A DNA stretch of 64,000 bases from Cytobacillus firmus (GTDB lineage: Bacteria; Bacillota; Bacilli; Bacillales; Cytobacillaceae), in contig NZ_CP086235.1 of NCBI RefSeq assembly GCF_023612095.1, forward strand, positions 13,501-77,500, in the 5' to 3' direction. Position numbers and translations under genes: made by a program. Below, one piece after another: positions 26,895-38,356 of the stretch; within the stretch, counting starts at the first letter, position 1; every line of letters begins with the position of its first letter. Under the pieces are notes generated by a model. It searched no databases, was not told where the DNA came from, and saw only the letters and a program-made list of their open reading frames with translations.

Positions 26895-27317
26895 TTATTT
26901 TTTAGCTGCTTTTGGACGCTTAGCACCGTATTTAGAACGGCCTTGCATACGGTTGTTAACACCAGCAGTATCTAAAGCGCCGCGCACGATGTGATAACGC
27001 ACACCCGGTAAGTCTTTTACACGTCCTCCACGGATAAGAACAACACTGTGCTCTTGAAGGTTGTGCCCGATACCAGGGATGTAAGCATTAACCTCGATAC
27101 CATTTGTTAAACGAACACGAGCATATTTACGTAATGCAGAGTTCGGTTTCTTTGGAGTCATTGTACCAACACGAGTACAAACACCACGCTTTTGAGGTGA
27201 AGCTACGTTTGTTTGAGCTTTCTTGAAGCTGTTGTAGCCTTTGTTAAGAGCAGGTGAGTTTGACTTCTCAGACTTAGTTTGACGAGGCTTGCGCACTAAT
27301 TGATTAATAGTAGGCAT
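26895..27317 (-). CDS. rpsL: 30S ribosomal protein S12
   Basis: S12 sits at the decoding centre and is the classic streptomycin target protein. The start at 27317 gives [15 protein letters not shown] and 140 residues; a 49-codon upstream extension covers the leader and is not credible. The [20 protein letters not shown] segment has the conserved lysine found in sensitive strains, though drug phenotype is only inferred. Confidence 0.97.
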   Translation of the reverse strand: MPTINQLVRKPRQTKSEKSNSPALNKGYNSFKKAQTNVASPQKRGVCTRVGTMTPKKPNSALRKYARVRLTNGIEVNAYIPGIGHNLQEHSVVLIRGGRVKDLPGVRYHIVRGALDTAGVNNRMQGRSKYGAKRPKAAKK

Positions 27318-27420
27318 TTGATTTTTCCTCCCTTCGAATTTGTTTAAGCCCACACATCCAGGTGGTTCATTTTGTTGCAAAAACAAAGTTCTTGCAGATA
27401 CCAATCTACAAAAACAGTTT

Positions 27421-27669
27421 TTAAATAGATATGGCAACAGTTGCTGCCCCAACTTCGATTCCACATGCCTTTCCGAGTTTTTTCATCGAATCGACATATA
27501 CAATCGGAACGTCCATTTCAGTCGCTGTACTAACCACTTTTGCTGTAACCCTAGGATCAGCATCACTGGCGACTACGACTTCATCGATTGTTCCCAGTTT
27601 AAGAGCTTTGACTGTTTGCTTTGTTCCTACAATAATACTTTTTGCCTGCAATACTTTATCATAAGACAT
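27421..27669 (-). CDS. rplGB: L7Ae-family kink-turn binding protein (YbxF type)
   Basis: This 82-residue L7Ae/L30e-family protein binds kink-turn RNA; the B. subtilis homologue YbxF is reported on ribosomes but is not essential. The pattern [19 protein letters not shown] and the strand [21 protein letters not shown] are typical. It is the first gene of the str operon, about 100 bp before rpsL. Confidence 0.92.
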   Translation of the reverse strand: MSYDKVLQAKSIIVGTKQTVKALKLGTIDEVVVASDADPRVTAKVVSTATEMDVPIVYVDSMKKLGKACGIEVGAATVAISI

Positions 27670-27714
27670 TTACGACATCCTCCAAAGTATCCGGTGAATA
27701 GGAGCACCTTTGCA

Positions 27715-27743
27715 ATAGTAACACCTTCATATTTCAATGTCAA
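27715..27743 (-). promoter_or_regulatory. Promoter of the str operon (rplGB-rpsL-rpsG-fusA-tuf)
   Basis: On the minus strand TTGACA (27738-27743), 17 bp, then TACTAT (27715-27720), about 45 bp before the rplGB start. Confidence 0.8.
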
Positions 27744-27781
27744 TAAGCAAAATGATTTTTATTTCGTTTATTCACTATAAA

Positions 27782-27815
27782 ATGCGGCACTTGCTTTCAA
27801 ATAAGCAAGCACCGC
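27782..27815 (-). terminator. Hairpin terminator after rpoC
   Basis: On the minus strand GCGG and GCTTGCTT pair with AAGCAAG and CCGC around a short loop, just after the rpoC stop, followed by ATTTTATAG. The U-tract is interrupted, so termination may be partial. Confidence 0.7.
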
Positions 27816-27825
27816 AATGATTACA

Positions 27826-30800
27826 TTATTCTACAGTAACAGTATCTTCAGCAGCTTCCTCGTTTGTATAAGGCTCTGCTCTTCTGTATCGCTGCATGCC
27901 TGTTCCAGCAGGGACAAGCTTACCAATAATTACATTTTCTTTCAGGCCAAGAAGCTCATCGCGCTTGCCTTTGATCGCTGCATCGGTAAGAACTCTTGTT
28001 GTCTCCTGGAAGGATGCTGCTGATAAGAATGAATCTGTTTCAAGAGATGCTTTTGTGATACCCAACAGAACCGGACGTCCTGTTGCAGGCATTTTACCAG
28101 CAAGAATGGCTTTTTCATTGGCATCTGTAAATTGATGGATATCAAGCAATGTACCTGGAAGCACATCTGTTTCTGCCGCATCAATTACACGCACTTTGCG
28201 AAGCATCTGGCGGACCATTACTTCGATGTGCTTATCGCCGATTTCAACACCCTGCATGCGGTATACCTTTTGAACTTCACGCAGCAAGTATTCCTGAACA
28301 GCTGTTACATCTCTCACTTTAATTAACTCTTTAGGGTCAATGGAACCTTCAGTCAGTTCCTGACCACGCACTACTTTGTCGTTTACAGCTACTTTTAAGC
28401 GGGCTGTGTAAGGTGCTGTGTAGGTCTTGGACTCAACTTCACCCTGAACAACAATTTCCTGCTGGCGGTCGCGGCCTTCGTTCAGGCCGACTACAACACC
28501 ATCGATTTCTGAAATAACTGCCTGACCTTTAGGGTTACGCGCTTCGAAAATTTCCTGGATACGCGGTAAACCTTGAGTGATATCGTCTCCTGCTACACCA
28601 CCGGTATGGAAGGTACGCATTGTTAACTGTGTACCTGGTTCACCGATGGATTGGGCAGCGATAATACCTACTGCTTCACCAACTTCAACCTCTTGGCCGG
28701 TAGCCAAGTTGCGGCCGTAGCATTTCTTACATACACCATGGCGGGTGTTGCAAGTGAATGCTGAACGGATCCATACCTTTTCAATGCCGGCTGAAACAAC
28801 TTCGACTGCTAAATCTTCAGTAATCAAACCATTTTCAGGCACGATCACTTCATTTGTCTCAGGATGTTTGATGTTCCTTCTTGCATATCGGCCAATCAGA
28901 CGCTCTTCAAGCGCTTCAATGACTTCAGTGCCATCCTTAAGAGATGCGATAAGCAAGCCGCGGTCAGTTCCGCAATCGTCGTCACGAACGATGACATCCT
29001 GCGCAACATCTACAAGGCGGCGAGTCAGGTAACCTGAGTCAGCTGTTTTAAGAGCCGTATCGGCAAGACCTTTACGGGCACCGTGTGTGGAAATAAAGTA
29101 CTCGAGTACTGTTAATCCTTCACGGAAACTCGATTTGATCGGTAATTCAATGATACGTCCAGCCGGGTTGGCCATCAGTCCGCGCATACCGGCTAACTGA
29201 GTGAAGTTGGACGCGTTACCACGGGCACCAGAGTCACTCATCATGAAGATCGGGTTGGATTTATCCAATGAATTCATTAGTTTTGCCTGGATATTATCTT
29301 TCGCTGCACTCCAGATTGAAATAACACGATCATAACGCTCGTCTTCGGTAATAAGACCGCGTCTGAACTGTTTCATTACATTATCAACCTTGCCCTGTGC
29401 TTCCTGGATAATTTCCTGCTTCTCCCTTAATACTACGATATCAGCAACACCGACTGTGATACCGGCTTTTGTGGAGTGCCTGAATCCAAGGTTCTTCATG
29501 CGGTCAAGCATTTTAGACGTTTCCGTAATTTTGAAGCGTTTGAAGACTTCCGCAATGATGTTTCCAAGGATCTTTTTCTTAAACGGATCTACCAGCGGCA
29601 TTTCCTTGATAACGGCAGCTACATCAGTAGCAGGCTCTACAAAATATTTCGCAGGAGTTTCAATCTCCAGGTTTTCTTTTGTAGGCTCATTAATGTAAGG
29701 GAATGTTTCAGGCAGAATTTCGTTGAAAATAAGCTTACCAACCGTAGTTAATAAAAGCTTCTTGTTTTGTTCTTCAGTGAAAGTCTGATTATTTAAGGAT
29801 CCAGCATGGACAGCTACTCTTGTATGCAAGTGCACATATCCATTTTGATAAGCAAGCAGCGCTTCGCTTGTATCTTTAAAAATCATACCTTCGCCAACGG
29901 CGCCGGCTCTTTCAAGTGTCAGGTAATAGTTACCCAGTACCATATCCTGAGAAGGAGTAACAACTGGCTTACCGTCTTTCGGATTCAGAATGTTCTGTGC
30001 TGCCAGCATCAGCAAGCGTGCTTCTGCCTGTGCTTCAGATGAAAGCGGCACGTGAACAGCCATTTGGTCACCGTCAAAGTCTGCGTTGTAAGCAGTACAT
30101 ACAAGCGGGTGAAGACGAATAGCGCGTCCTTCAACCAATGTCGGTTCGAATGCCTGAATGCCGAGTCTGTGAAGAGTCGGAGCACGGTTAAGCAATACAG
30201 GGTGCTCTTTAATAACACTTTCAAGAACATCCCAAACTTCCGGCTGTACTCTTTCAATTTTGCGCTTTGCAGATTTGATGTTGTGAGCTAAGCCCTTCTC
30301 CACCAATTCCTTCATAACGAACGGCTTAAATAATTCCAATGCCATTTCTTTTGGAAGTCCGCACTGGTACATTTTTAAGTTTGGTCCTACGACGATAACC
30401 GAACGTCCCGAATAGTCAACACGCTTACCAAGCAAGTTCTGGCGGAAGCGTCCTTGTTTTCCTTTAAGCATATGCGATAGGGATTTTAACGGACGGTTTC
30501 CTGGTCCAGTTACCGGTCTTCCGCGGCGGCCGTTATCAATTAGCGCATCTACAGCTTCCTGAAGCATGCGTTTTTCGTTCTGAACGATAATGCTTGGAGC
30601 ACCAAGGTCCAATAAACGCTTCAAACGGTTGTTGCGGTTAATTACACGGCGGTACAGATCATTCAGGTCGGAAGTGGCAAAACGTCCACCATCCAGCTGT
30701 ACCATCGGACGAAGCTCCGGAGGAATAACCGGAAGAACGTCGAGAATCATCCAGGACGGTTCATTTCCAGAACCACGGAAAGCTTCAAGTACTTCCAGGC

Positions 30801-31425
30801 GCTTGATTGCACGAGTGCGTCGCTGGCCCTGGGCGGTTTTCAATTCCTCTTTAAGGGAATCTACTTCTTTGTTGAGATCTATGTCAGAAAGAAGCTTCTT
30901 AATGGATTCAGCACCCATGGAAGCCTGGAACTTGTTTCCGTATTTTTCACGGTATGCACGGTACTCTTTTTCAGAAAGCAGCTGCTTCTTCTCAAGAGCC
31001 GTAACGCCAGGATCCGTTACAACATAAGAAGCGAAGTAAATAACTTCTTCAAGTGCACGCGGAGACATGTCCAGCACAAGACCCATACGGCTTGGGATGC
31101 CCTTGAAATACCAAATGTGGGATACAGGGGCTGCAAGTTCAATATGGCCCATTCTTTCACGGCGGACTTTCGCGCGTGTTACTTCAACGCCGCATCGGTC
31201 ACAGACCACGCCTTTATATCGAACACGCTTATACTTTCCACAGTGACATTCCCAGTCTTTCGTCGGTCCGAAAATGCGCTCGCAGAATAGACCGTCTTTT
31301 TCTGGTTTTAATGTACGATAGTTGATCGTTTCAGGTTTCTTAACTTCACCATGTGACCAAGAACGTATCTTATCCGGTGAAGCAAGACCTATTTTCATAT
31401 ACTCGAAATTGTTTACATCTAGCAA
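27826..31425 (-). CDS. rpoC: RNA polymerase beta' subunit
   Basis: Beta' holds the catalytic magnesium and clamp. The 1199 residues have the N-terminal zinc site (Cys60, 62, 75, 78), the catalytic [12 protein letters not shown], the trigger-loop/bridge region ([18 protein letters not shown]), and a second zinc site including [11 protein letters not shown]. It is the short Firmicutes form. It follows rpoB by 130 bp, where a GC-rich hairpin (about 31507-31535) lies without a T-run. Confidence 0.99.
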   Translation of the reverse strand: MLDVNNFEYMKIGLASPDKIRSWSHGEVKKPETINYRTLKPEKDGLFCERIFGPTKDWECHCGKYKRVRYKGVVCDRCGVEVTRAKVRRERMGHIELAAPVSHIWYFKGIPSRMGLVLDMSPRALEEVIYFASYVVTDPGVTALEKKQLLSEKEYRAYREKYGNKFQASMGAESIKKLLSDIDLNKEVDSLKEELKTAQGQRRTRAIKRLEVLEAFRGSGNEPSWMILDVLPVIPPELRPMVQLDGGRFATSDLNDLYRRVINRNNRLKRLLDLGAPSIIVQNEKRMLQEAVDALIDNGRRGRPVTGPGNRPLKSLSHMLKGKQGRFRQNLLGKRVDYSGRSVIVVGPNLKMYQCGLPKEMALELFKPFVMKELVEKGLAHNIKSAKRKIERVQPEVWDVLESVIKEHPVLLNRAPTLHRLGIQAFEPTLVEGRAIRLHPLVCTAYNADFDGDQMAVHVPLSSEAQAEARLLMLAAQNILNPKDGKPVVTPSQDMVLGNYYLTLERAGAVGEGMIFKDTSEALLAYQNGYVHLHTRVAVHAGSLNNQTFTEEQNKKLLLTTVGKLIFNEILPETFPYINEPTKENLEIETPAKYFVEPATDVAAVIKEMPLVDPFKKKILGNIIAEVFKRFKITETSKMLDRMKNLGFRHSTKAGITVGVADIVVLREKQEIIQEAQGKVDNVMKQFRRGLITEDERYDRVISIWSAAKDNIQAKLMNSLDKSNPIFMMSDSGARGNASNFTQLAGMRGLMANPAGRIIELPIKSSFREGLTVLEYFISTHGARKGLADTALKTADSGYLTRRLVDVAQDVIVRDDDCGTDRGLLIASLKDGTEVIEALEERLIGRYARRNIKHPETNEVIVPENGLITEDLAVEVVSAGIEKVWIRSAFTCNTRHGVCKKCYGRNLATGQEVEVGEAVGIIAAQSIGEPGTQLTMRTFHTGGVAGDDITQGLPRIQEIFEARNPKGQAVISEIDGVVVGLNEGRDRQQEIVVQGEVESKTYTAPYTARLKVAVNDKVVRGQELTEGSIDPKELIKVRDVTAVQEYLLREVQKVYRMQGVEIGDKHIEVMVRQMLRKVRVIDAAETDVLPGTLLDIHQFTDANEKAILAGKMPATGRPVLLGITKASLETDSFLSAASFQETTRVLTDAAIKGKRDELLGLKENVIIGKLVPAGTGMQRYRRAEPYTNEEAAEDTVTVE

Positions 31426-31506
31426 GGGGCCTACCTCCCTTTTGATCTCCGGGTTTTACCCTTATTGCTCAAACAGCAGCAAAGTGCCAATAATATCCCC
31501 AGCGGC

Positions 31507-31535
31507 ATCCGCCATGTAAGGCGGAGCGCCAAGGG
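31507..31535 (-). other. Hairpin in the rpoB-rpoC spacer
   Basis: On the minus strand TCCGCC and GGCGGA flank a 6-base loop with further GGC/GCC pairing. There is no T-run, so it is more likely an mRNA structure or processing site than a terminator. Confidence 0.45.
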
Positions 31536-31555
31536 ATTAAGGAATTTATATGAAA

Positions 31556-34500
31556 TTATTCTTTCGTAACTGCTTGCTCTTCGTTTTGCTTTTCCGGAGC
31601 GATTGTCAATGATTCAGCCTGCTGAACTTCATCTTCATCTTCCATGTCGCGCATTTCAATTTCTTCTTCATCGCCGGATAGGATCTTAACATCCATACCT
31701 AAACTTTGAAGCTCTTTGATCAGTACCTTGAATGATTCCGGTACACCTGGCTCAGGTACATTCTCGCCTTTGACGATTGATTCATAAGTCTTAACACGTC
31801 CAACAACGTCATCGGACTTAACTGTTAAGATTTCCTGAAGTGTATAGGCAGCACCATATGCTTCAAGTGCCCATACCTCCATCTCACCGAAACGCTGTCC
31901 GCCGAACTGAGCTTTACCGCCCAATGGCTGCTGCGTAACAAGAGAGTAAGGTCCTGTTGAACGGGCATGAAGCTTATCGTCAACCATGTGTGCCAGTTTG
32001 ATCATATACATGACACCGACAGATACACGGTTGTCGAATGGCTCGCCTGAACGTCCATCATAAAGGACAGTCTTCGCATCACGCGCCATGCCTGCTTCTT
32101 CGATCGTTGACCATACATCTTCCTCACGTGCACCATCGAATACAGGAGATGCAACATGGATGCCAAGAGCTCTGGCAGCCATACCAAGGTGAAGCTCAAG
32201 CACCTGTCCGATGTTCATACGCGATGGAACCCCAAGAGGGTTTAACATGATGTCTACTGGAGTGCCATCCGGCAGGTAAGGCATATCTTCTTCCGGTAAA
32301 ATACGGGAGATAACACCTTTGTTACCGTGACGTCCGGCCATCTTGTCACCTTCAGAGATTTTACGCTTCTGAACGATATATACACGTACAAGCTGGTTAA
32401 CCCCTGGAGGAAGCTCGTCTCCGTCTTCTCTGTTAAACACTTTAACATCCAGTACAATACCGCCTCCGCCATGTGGCACACGAAGGGATGTATCACGGAC
32501 TTCACGTGCTTTTTCACCAAAGATTGCGTGCAATAGCCTTTCTTCAGCTGTCAGTTCCGTTACCCCTTTAGGAGTTACTTTACCAACCAGAAGATCGCCA
32601 TCTTTTACTTCCGCACCTGTACGGATAATTCCGCGTTCGTCCAGGTTGCGCAGTGCATCTTCCCCAACGTTAGGGATATCTCTTGTGATCTCTTCAGGTC
32701 CAAGCTTTGTATCGCGTGATTCTGATTCATATTCTTCAATATGGATGGATGTATAAACATCATCTTTTACAAGGCGCTCACTCATGATGATCGCATCCTC
32801 GTAGTTATAGCCATCCCAAGTCATGAACGCTACAAGAACGTTGCGTCCAAGAGCTAATTCACCGAGTTCCATGGAAGGACCGTCAGCAAGGATTTCTCCT
32901 TTTGTTACACGGTTGCCAACAGCGACGATAGGACGCTGGTTGTAGCAGGTTCCCTGGTTGGATCGAATGAATTTAAGCATTCTGTATTTATCAAGATCGC
33001 CTTTAACTTCCTGGCCATCTACGTTTTGAATGCGGCGAACCCAAACTTCGCGGGCCTCTACATGCTCAACAATTCCTTCATGCTTACAGATGACTGCAGC
33101 ACCTGAGTCTTTACCTGATACATACTCCATACCAGTTCCGACTCTTGGCGCCTCCGGCTGCATCAATGGCACAGCCTGACGCTGCATGTTCGCTCCCATG
33201 AGGGCACGGTTGGAGTCATCGTTTTCAAGGAACGGGATACATGCTGTCGCAGCAGATACTACCTGTTTCGGCGATACATCCATGTAGTCAACACGGTCGC
33301 GCTTGACAACTGTGTTCTCACCTTTGAAACGGGCAACTACTTCTTCGTCAAGGAATGAACCATCGTCACCAAGAAGCGCATTTGCCTGAGCCACTACATA
33401 GTTATCCTCTTCATCGGCTGTCAGATAGTCGATGCGGGATGTGACTTTTCCGGTCTCAGGGTCGATTCGGCGATATGGTGTTTCGATAAATCCGAAGCGG
33501 TTCACCTTCGCAAAGGAAGATAAGGAGTTAATCAGACCGATGTTTGGTCCCTCCGGCGTTTCAATCGGACACATACGGCCATAGTGAGAGTAGTGAACGT
33601 CACGGACTTCGAAACCGGCACGTTCACGCGTCAGACCACCCGGCCCTAACGCAGAAAGACGGCGCTTATGCGTAAGTTCAGCAAGCGGATTCGTCTGGTC
33701 CATGAACTGGGACAACTGAGAGCTTCCAAAGAACTCTTTAATTGACGCAATAACAGGACGGATATTAATCAGCTGCTGAGGTGTAATCGTATTTGTATCC
33801 TGGATGGACATTCTCTCGCGGACCACACGCTCCATACGGGATAAACCGATGCGGAACTGGTTCTGCAATAGTTCTCCGACTGAACGAAGACGTCTGTTTC
33901 CAAGATGGTCAATATCATCTGTATCTCCTACAGAGTGCAGAAGGTTAAAGAAATAGCTGATAGATGCAATGATGTCAGAAGGTGCAATGTTTTTCACTGC
34001 TTCTTCCACATAGGCATTGCCGATCACATTGATGACCTTTTCGCCATCTTCATTAGGCGCGTAAATCTTAATAGACTGAAGCAACACTTCATCATTTACT
34101 ACTCCGCCTAATAAGCTTACCGTTTTGAAGCCGATATCCTTCTCAAGGTTAGGAAGAATGCGGTCTAATGTACGGCGGTCAAGTGTAACTCCTTTTTCCG
34201 CAATGATTTCGCCAGTTTCTGGATCCACAAGCGTTTCAGCCAGTTTTTGGCCAAACAGGCGGTTTTTAATATGAAGCTTCTTATTGATCTTATAGCGTCC
34301 AACGTTCGCAAGGTCATAACGCTTTGGATCAAAGAATCTTGAGACAAGCAAGCTTTTTGCATTTTCGACCGTTGGCGGCTCGCCCGGACGAAGACGCTCA
34401 TAGATTTCAAGGAGAGCTTTATCTGTGCTTTCCGTATTGTCTTTCTCAAGCGTATTGCGAATGTACTCGTTGTCTCCAACCAAATCGATGATCTCTTGAT

Positions 34501-35110
34501 CAGAGCCGAACCCAAGTGCACGCAAAAGAACCGTAACGGGCAGTTTCCGAGTACGATCTATTCTGACGTATACGACGTCTTTGGCATCTGTTTCATACTC
34601 AAGCCATGCGCCGCGGTTCGGGATTACGGTTGCTGAATAGCCTTTTTTCCCGTTTTTATCAAGCTTTCCACTGAAGTATACGCTCGGAGAACGCACTAAC
34701 TGGGATACAATGACACGTTCCGCTCCATTAATAACGAACGTACCTGTCTCTGTCATAAGCGGGAAGTCACCCATAAAGACATCCTGGTCTTTAACTTCGC
34801 CTGTTTCTTTGTTTACAAGACGCACTTTCACACGTAAAGGTGCAGAATATGTAACATCTCGTTCTTTCGATTCCTCAACGGAATATTTTGGTTCGCCAAG
34901 GCTGTAATCAATAAATTCAAGCGACAAATTACCAGTAAAGTCTTCAATCGGAGAAATATCATGGAACATTTCTCGTAAACCCTCATCAAGAAACCATTGA
35001 TAAGAAGAGGTTTGGATTTCGATTAGATTTGGTAATTCTAAAACTTCACTGATTCGTGCGTAACTTCTACGTTGGCGGTGTCGTCCATACTGAACTAGTT
35101 GACCTGTCAA
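31556..35110 (-). CDS. rpoB: RNA polymerase beta subunit
   Basis: Beta forms much of the active-site cleft. The start is a TTG at 35108-35110, 8 bases after GAGGGG; a GTG three codons upstream sits on the ribosome site. The product (1184 residues) begins [20 protein letters not shown]. The rifampicin region ([20 protein letters not shown]) matches the sensitive form, so resistance is not indicated. A charged C-terminal tail follows [14 protein letters not shown]. Confidence 0.97.
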   Translation of the reverse strand: MTGQLVQYGRHRQRRSYARISEVLELPNLIEIQTSSYQWFLDEGLREMFHDISPIEDFTGNLSLEFIDYSLGEPKYSVEESKERDVTYSAPLRVKVRLVNKETGEVKDQDVFMGDFPLMTETGTFVINGAERVIVSQLVRSPSVYFSGKLDKNGKKGYSATVIPNRGAWLEYETDAKDVVYVRIDRTRKLPVTVLLRALGFGSDQEIIDLVGDNEYIRNTLEKDNTESTDKALLEIYERLRPGEPPTVENAKSLLVSRFFDPKRYDLANVGRYKINKKLHIKNRLFGQKLAETLVDPETGEIIAEKGVTLDRRTLDRILPNLEKDIGFKTVSLLGGVVNDEVLLQSIKIYAPNEDGEKVINVIGNAYVEEAVKNIAPSDIIASISYFFNLLHSVGDTDDIDHLGNRRLRSVGELLQNQFRIGLSRMERVVRERMSIQDTNTITPQQLINIRPVIASIKEFFGSSQLSQFMDQTNPLAELTHKRRLSALGPGGLTRERAGFEVRDVHYSHYGRMCPIETPEGPNIGLINSLSSFAKVNRFGFIETPYRRIDPETGKVTSRIDYLTADEEDNYVVAQANALLGDDGSFLDEEVVARFKGENTVVKRDRVDYMDVSPKQVVSAATACIPFLENDDSNRALMGANMQRQAVPLMQPEAPRVGTGMEYVSGKDSGAAVICKHEGIVEHVEAREVWVRRIQNVDGQEVKGDLDKYRMLKFIRSNQGTCYNQRPIVAVGNRVTKGEILADGPSMELGELALGRNVLVAFMTWDGYNYEDAIIMSERLVKDDVYTSIHIEEYESESRDTKLGPEEITRDIPNVGEDALRNLDERGIIRTGAEVKDGDLLVGKVTPKGVTELTAEERLLHAIFGEKAREVRDTSLRVPHGGGGIVLDVKVFNREDGDELPPGVNQLVRVYIVQKRKISEGDKMAGRHGNKGVISRILPEEDMPYLPDGTPVDIMLNPLGVPSRMNIGQVLELHLGMAARALGIHVASPVFDGAREEDVWSTIEEAGMARDAKTVLYDGRSGEPFDNRVSVGVMYMIKLAHMVDDKLHARSTGPYSLVTQQPLGGKAQFGGQRFGEMEVWALEAYGAAYTLQEILTVKSDDVVGRVKTYESIVKGENVPEPGVPESFKVLIKELQSLGMDVKILSGDEEEIEMRDMEDEDEVQQAESLTIAPEKQNEEQAVTKE

Positions 35111-35229
35111 CTGATTCACCCCTCAAATCAAGCGTTATTGTTGCTAATAGCAATTTATATCATCCTATAAGAAAAGCGATGAGCGCCTGCCTATCGGTTC
35201 AGGTATTAGCGACTGGACCGATGGCGCAC

Positions 35230-35266
35230 GAAGCCAGCCAGTAAAACTGGCCCAGAAGCAGGCTTC
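35230..35266 (-). other. Nested hairpin in the rpoB leader
   Basis: On the minus strand GAAGCC and GGCTTC form an outer stem around an inner GCCAGT/ACTGGC hairpin. It lies about 120 bases upstream of rpoB in the untranslated leader. There is no T-run, so any role would be in mRNA stability or processing. Confidence 0.5.
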
Positions 35267-35458
35267 TTCCCAAAATAGCACAGGGACATGAGCCAAGCTT
35301 CCATTCTTATAAGACAAAAAGAAAAAGGGTTTTCACTTCAAAAACCACATTTTCACAATACGACTATTATTTTGTTAGCTTTCCCATTAAAACCAATTTT
35401 ATACAACTATTAGATAAATTTAGTTATAAATAGGAATATAATATGTTGGCATTTTACA

Positions 35459-35487
35459 ATACTATCATAGCAAAAAAGTCAAGTCAA
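35459..35487 (-). promoter_or_regulatory. Promoter of rpoB-rpoC
   Basis: On the minus strand TTGACT (35482-35487, overlapping the end of the methyltransferase gene), 17 bp, then TAGTAT (35459-35464). The leader is about 340 bases, unusually long. The rest of 35111-35458 has no gene. Confidence 0.6.
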
Positions 35488-36086
35488 TCTTTTTTTGCTC
35501 TTAATATAAAATAGCCTTTTTTCTTTTCTGCTGTCTCCACTTCACCGAATAACTCTGTCAGTTTATCGATCGCAGAGGATGCACCCTGCTTTTTCTGGAT
35601 GACAACCCATAGCTCTCCGCCCGATATCAGAGCCTCAAAGCTTTGTTCAAAAATATCATGCACTATCTTTTTCCCGGCGCGGATTGGCGGGTTTGTCAGG
35701 ATAGCCGCAAACTTATTGCCTTTTGTACTTTCAAGGCGGTCACTTTCATAGATTTGGACATTTTTTATGCCGTTCAATTCAGCATTTTCCTTCGCAAGTC
35801 CAAGCGCCCTCTCATTTACATCAACCATATGAACAGTCCGTTCCGGCATAAGCTTCGCAGCAGTCAGCCCGATAGGTCCATATCCGCAGCCGACATCGAG
35901 AATATTCCCATCCGCTTCCGGCTGATCAAATGTTTCGATCAATAATTTAGACCCAAAATCCACTTCACCCTTTGAAAAAACACCGTTGTCTGTTTTAAAA
36001 CGGAAAGGAAATTCCTTTAAAGTATAGCTCCAGGTTTTAGGGCTGCTATCAACATGCTGTGTTTTGGAATAGTAGTGGTCAGACAT
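35484..36086 (-). CDS. Class I SAM-dependent methyltransferase (YbxB/RsmC-like)
   Basis: The 200-residue protein has the SAM-binding motif ILDVGCGYGPIGLTAAKL (about 62-79) and the NPPIRAGKKI motif (about 131), typical of N2-guanine methyltransferases such as RsmC. The target is probably rRNA, by family. The gene stands between rplL and rpoB in many Bacilli, called ybxB in B. subtilis. There is no sign of damage. Confidence 0.9.
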   Translation of the reverse strand: MSDHYYSKTQHVDSSPKTWSYTLKEFPFRFKTDNGVFSKGEVDFGSKLLIETFDQPEADGNILDVGCGYGPIGLTAAKLMPERTVHMVDVNERALGLAKENAELNGIKNVQIYESDRLESTKGNKFAAILTNPPIRAGKKIVHDIFEQSFEALISGGELWVVIQKKQGASSAIDKLTELFGEVETAEKKKGYFILRAKKD

Positions 36087-36218
36087 GAAATCACCTCCAG
36101 GAGTATATATAAGAAGATAAAAGGAGAATCACAAATTATGTGGGTTCGAAGGAATTATATAAGATTGCCCACTAAAAAGCAAAAAGTTAAAGAATAATGT
36201 AATTTCGACCCCAAAACA

Positions 36219-36247
36219 AAAAGCCCGCTTAAGCAGCGGACTTTTCA
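36219..36247 (-). terminator. Terminator after rplL
   Basis: On the minus strand AGTCCGCT pairs with AGCGGGCT around GCTTA and is followed by TTTTT. It lies 10 bases after the rplL stop. Confidence 0.88.
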
Positions 36248-36256
36248 TAAAGGCTA

Positions 36257-36622
36257 TTACTTAACTTCAACGCCAGCTCCAACTTCTTCAAGCTTAGCTT
36301 TAACTTCTTCAGCTTCTTCTTTAGAAACGCCTTCTTTAAGAGCTTTTGGAGTGTTGTCAACAAGTTCTTTCGCTTCTTTAAGTCCAAGACCTGTGATTTC
36401 ACGTACCACTTTGATAACTTTGATTTTTTGGTCGCCTGCAGAAGTAAGAACAACTTCAAATTCAGTTTGCTCTTCAGCAGCGCCACCAGCAGCAGCTCCG
36501 CCCATCATTGCTACAGGAGCAGCAGCAGTTACACCAAATTCTTCTTCAATAGCTTTTACTAAGTCGTTTAGTTCTAAAACAGTCATAGATTTAACTGCTT
36601 CAATGATTTGTTCTTTAGTCAT
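36257..36622 (-). CDS. rplL: 50S ribosomal protein L7/L12
   Basis: L7/L12 is the multi-copy stalk protein that recruits translation GTPases. The 121 residues have an N-terminal dimer domain ([20 protein letters not shown]), an Ala/Gly hinge, and the C-terminal domain with [20 protein letters not shown]. It follows rplJ by 57 bp. Confidence 0.99.
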   Translation of the reverse strand: MTKEQIIEAVKSMTVLELNDLVKAIEEEFGVTAAAPVAMMGGAAAGGAAEEQTEFEVVLTSAGDQKIKVIKVVREITGLGLKEAKELVDNTPKALKEGVSKEEAEEVKAKLEEVGAGVEVK

Positions 36623-36679
36623 GATTATGTTTCCTCCTTATTTTTGGTTTGAATCTATTAGTTTAACGCTAAAATCAAC

Positions 36680-37180
36680 TTACGCGCCTTGTTCTTCTTT
36701 TTGATCTGCAACAGCTTTTGCAGCAAGAGCAAGATTGCGGATAGGTGCTTGAAGTACGCTGAGTAGCATAGAAAGCAAGCCTTCGCGTGATGGTAGTTCA
36801 GCAAGAGCTTTGACATCTTCTACTGAAGCGATATTCCCTTCGATTACACCTGCTTTAATTTCAAGTGCTTCATGCTTTTTCGCGAAATCATTAAGGATTT
36901 TCGCTGGAGCAACTACATCTTCTGTGCTGAACGCGATTGCGTTAGGTCCAGTTAAAGACTCGTTTAAACCGGAAAGTTCAGCAGCTTCAGCAGCACGGCG
37001 AGTCATTGAATTCTTGTATACTTTGAATTCCACGCCAGCTTCACGAAGCTGTTTACGAAGTTCAGTAACTTCAGCAACAGAAAGACCACGGTAGTCAACA
37101 ACAACTGTTGATACACTTGATTTAAGTTTATCAGCAATTTCGTCTACGATTTGTTTCTTTTGTTCGATAATGCTGCTCAT
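36680..37180 (-). CDS. rplJ: 50S ribosomal protein L10
   Basis: L10 anchors L7/L12 to 23S rRNA. The start at 37180 gives [19 protein letters not shown] and 166 residues; the open frame continues upstream through a terminator-containing leader and is rejected there. [20 protein letters not shown] and the C-terminal helix that binds L12 dimers are evident. Confidence 0.97.
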   Translation of the reverse strand: MSSIIEQKKQIVDEIADKLKSSVSTVVVDYRGLSVAEVTELRKQLREAGVEFKVYKNSMTRRAAEAAELSGLNESLTGPNAIAFSTEDVVAPAKILNDFAKKHEALEIKAGVIEGNIASVEDVKALAELPSREGLLSMLLSVLQAPIRNLALAAKAVADQKEEQGA

Positions 37181-37363
37181 CCTTACACCTCCTGTAGAAT
37201 TTTCTACATTCATACCGTTCAATAAAAAACCTCCACGACTTTGCAGACATGGAGGAAGTATACAATAGCGAGAAAAAGCAATTCTATCGTAATACCTCGG
37301 CAGGAAATTAAGCAATAAAGCACCTGCTGTCTACGGCACAAATGTTATTATATTTTAACAACA
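37181..37363 (-). ncRNA. L10 leader of rplJ-rplL with attenuator
   Basis: From the predicted start to rplJ the minus strand carries a structured leader beginning with GTGCCGTAGACAGCAGGTGC, the recognisable core of the L10-binding leader, and a terminator hairpin before rplJ. L10 autoregulation through this leader is established in Bacilli; the match here is by eye. Confidence 0.8.
37224..37255 (-). terminator. Attenuator in the rplJ leader
   Basis: On the minus strand CCTCCATG pairs with CGTGGAGG followed by six T, about 45 bases upstream of rplJ. It is expected to cut transcription when L10-L12 is in excess. Confidence 0.85.
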
Positions 37364-37369
37364 AAATAC

Positions 37370-37398
37370 ATATTACAGCATGTATTTCAGAATGTCAA
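37370..37398 (-). promoter_or_regulatory. Promoter of rplJ-rplL
   Basis: On the minus strand TTGACA (37393-37398), 17 bp, then TAATAT (37370-37375). Its -35 box lies only 11 bp from the dispersed repeat at 37410-37530. Confidence 0.85.
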
Positions 37399-37409
37399 TT
37401 GTTATTATT

Positions 37410-37530
37410 GTCCAGCTTCAGCGCCTAGCCCCTCGAGGTCATAAGGCAATCCTCCCGGAAAGGTAAAGAACACCTTTCAGTGAGGCTCGTCTTATGCTTG
37501 TCGGGGCTGGGCAAGGCGCTTACGCTTTTC
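37410..37530. repeat. Dispersed hairpin repeat, copy in the rplA-rplJ gap
   Basis: It begins GTCCAGCTTCAGCGCC and ends GGCGCTTACGCTTTTC on the plus strand, with AGCCCC...GGGGCT, CATAAG...CTTATG and AAAGGT...ACCTTT nested between. The whole 121-bp unit can fold into a long hairpin. It fills the space between the rplA stop and the rplJ promoter. See also 38280-38356, 47885-47947 and 57542-57666. Confidence 0.8.
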
Positions 37531-38228
37531 TATTTTACTGCAACAGATGAAGGATCTACTTTAACGCCAGGTCCCATTGTAGAAGTAACAGAAACGTTCT
37601 TCATGTAAGTTCCTTTAGCAGCAGCAGGCTTCACTTTCATCATTGTGTCGAAAATAGTGTTGAAGTTTTCAACAAGCTTTTCGTCTTCGAAAGATACTTT
37701 ACCGATTGGCACGTGGATGTTACCAGCTTTGTCAACACGGTATTCAACTTTACCTGCTTTGATTTCGTTAACTGCTTTTTGAACGTCAAAAGTAACTGTG
37801 CCAGTCTTAGGGTTTGGCATTAAGCCTTTAGGTCCTAATACGCGGCCAAGTTTACCAACTTCACCCATCATGTCAGGTGTAGCAACGATTACATCAAAGT
37901 CGAACCAGCCTTGGCTGATTTTGTTGATGTATTCAGAATCGCCTACGAAATCTGCTCCAGCTGCTTCTGCTTCTTTCGCTTTTTCGCCTTTAGCGAATAC
38001 AAGAACGCGCTGAGTTTTACCAGTTCCGTTTGGAAGAACTACTGCTCCACGGATTTGCTGGTCAGCTTTCTTAGGGTCAACTCCAAGGCGGAATGCTACC
38101 TCAACAGTTGCATCAAATTTTGCAAAATTAGTTTTCTTCGTAAGTTCAATTGCTTCAGCAATCGGGTAAGCTTTTGAAGAATCAACAAGCTTCACAGCTT
38201 CTGCGTACTTCTTACTTTTTTTAGCCAT
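37530..38228 (-). CDS. rplA: 50S ribosomal protein L1
   Basis: L1 forms the mobile stalk that moves E-site tRNA and can repress its own mRNA. The start at 38228 gives [19 protein letters not shown] and 232 residues; 15 extra upstream codons are rejected because they precede the ribosome site. [18 protein letters not shown] is the family signature. The stop codon abuts the dispersed repeat; the C-terminus is intact. Confidence 0.97.
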   Translation of the reverse strand: MAKKSKKYAEAVKLVDSSKAYPIAEAIELTKKTNFAKFDATVEVAFRLGVDPKKADQQIRGAVVLPNGTGKTQRVLVFAKGEKAKEAEAAGADFVGDSEYINKISQGWFDFDVIVATPDMMGEVGKLGRVLGPKGLMPNPKTGTVTFDVQKAVNEIKAGKVEYRVDKAGNIHVPIGKVSFEDEKLVENFNTIFDTMMKVKPAAAKGTYMKNVSVTSTMGPGVKVDPSSVAVK

Positions 38229-38279
38229 TTTTATTTCCTCCTTGATTGTGGTTTTAGCGGAATAACCTCCCACGAGTAA

Positions 38280-38356
38280 AAGCGGAGACGCCTTAGTCTA
38301 AGGCGCCGCTGCTCAACACGAAAAGCGGAGGCGCCCATTAAGGCGCCCGCTCTTGA
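38280..38356. repeat. Dispersed repeat, tandem end-fragments in the rplK-rplA gap
   Basis: Two copies of AAAAGCGGAGRCGCC (R is A or G) are followed by short CTTAGTCTAAGG and CCATTAAGG centres, making two adjacent small hairpins. This matches one end of the repeat family seen at 37410, 47885 and 57542, in the opposite orientation to 37410. Confidence 0.65.

Noticed and set aside
27318..27464. N-terminal extension of rpsL by 49 codons
   Set aside because: S12 homologues start at MPTINQ, and a ribosome site precedes that ATG. The extension covers untranslated leader.
34165..34521. 118-residue frame antisense-like within rpoB (same strand, other frame)
   Set aside because: It lies entirely inside rpoB and has no ribosome site; it is a shadow frame of conserved codons.
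37181..37315. N-terminal extension of rplJ
   Set aside because: It lies in the L10 leader and would cross the attenuator; L10 normally starts at MSS.
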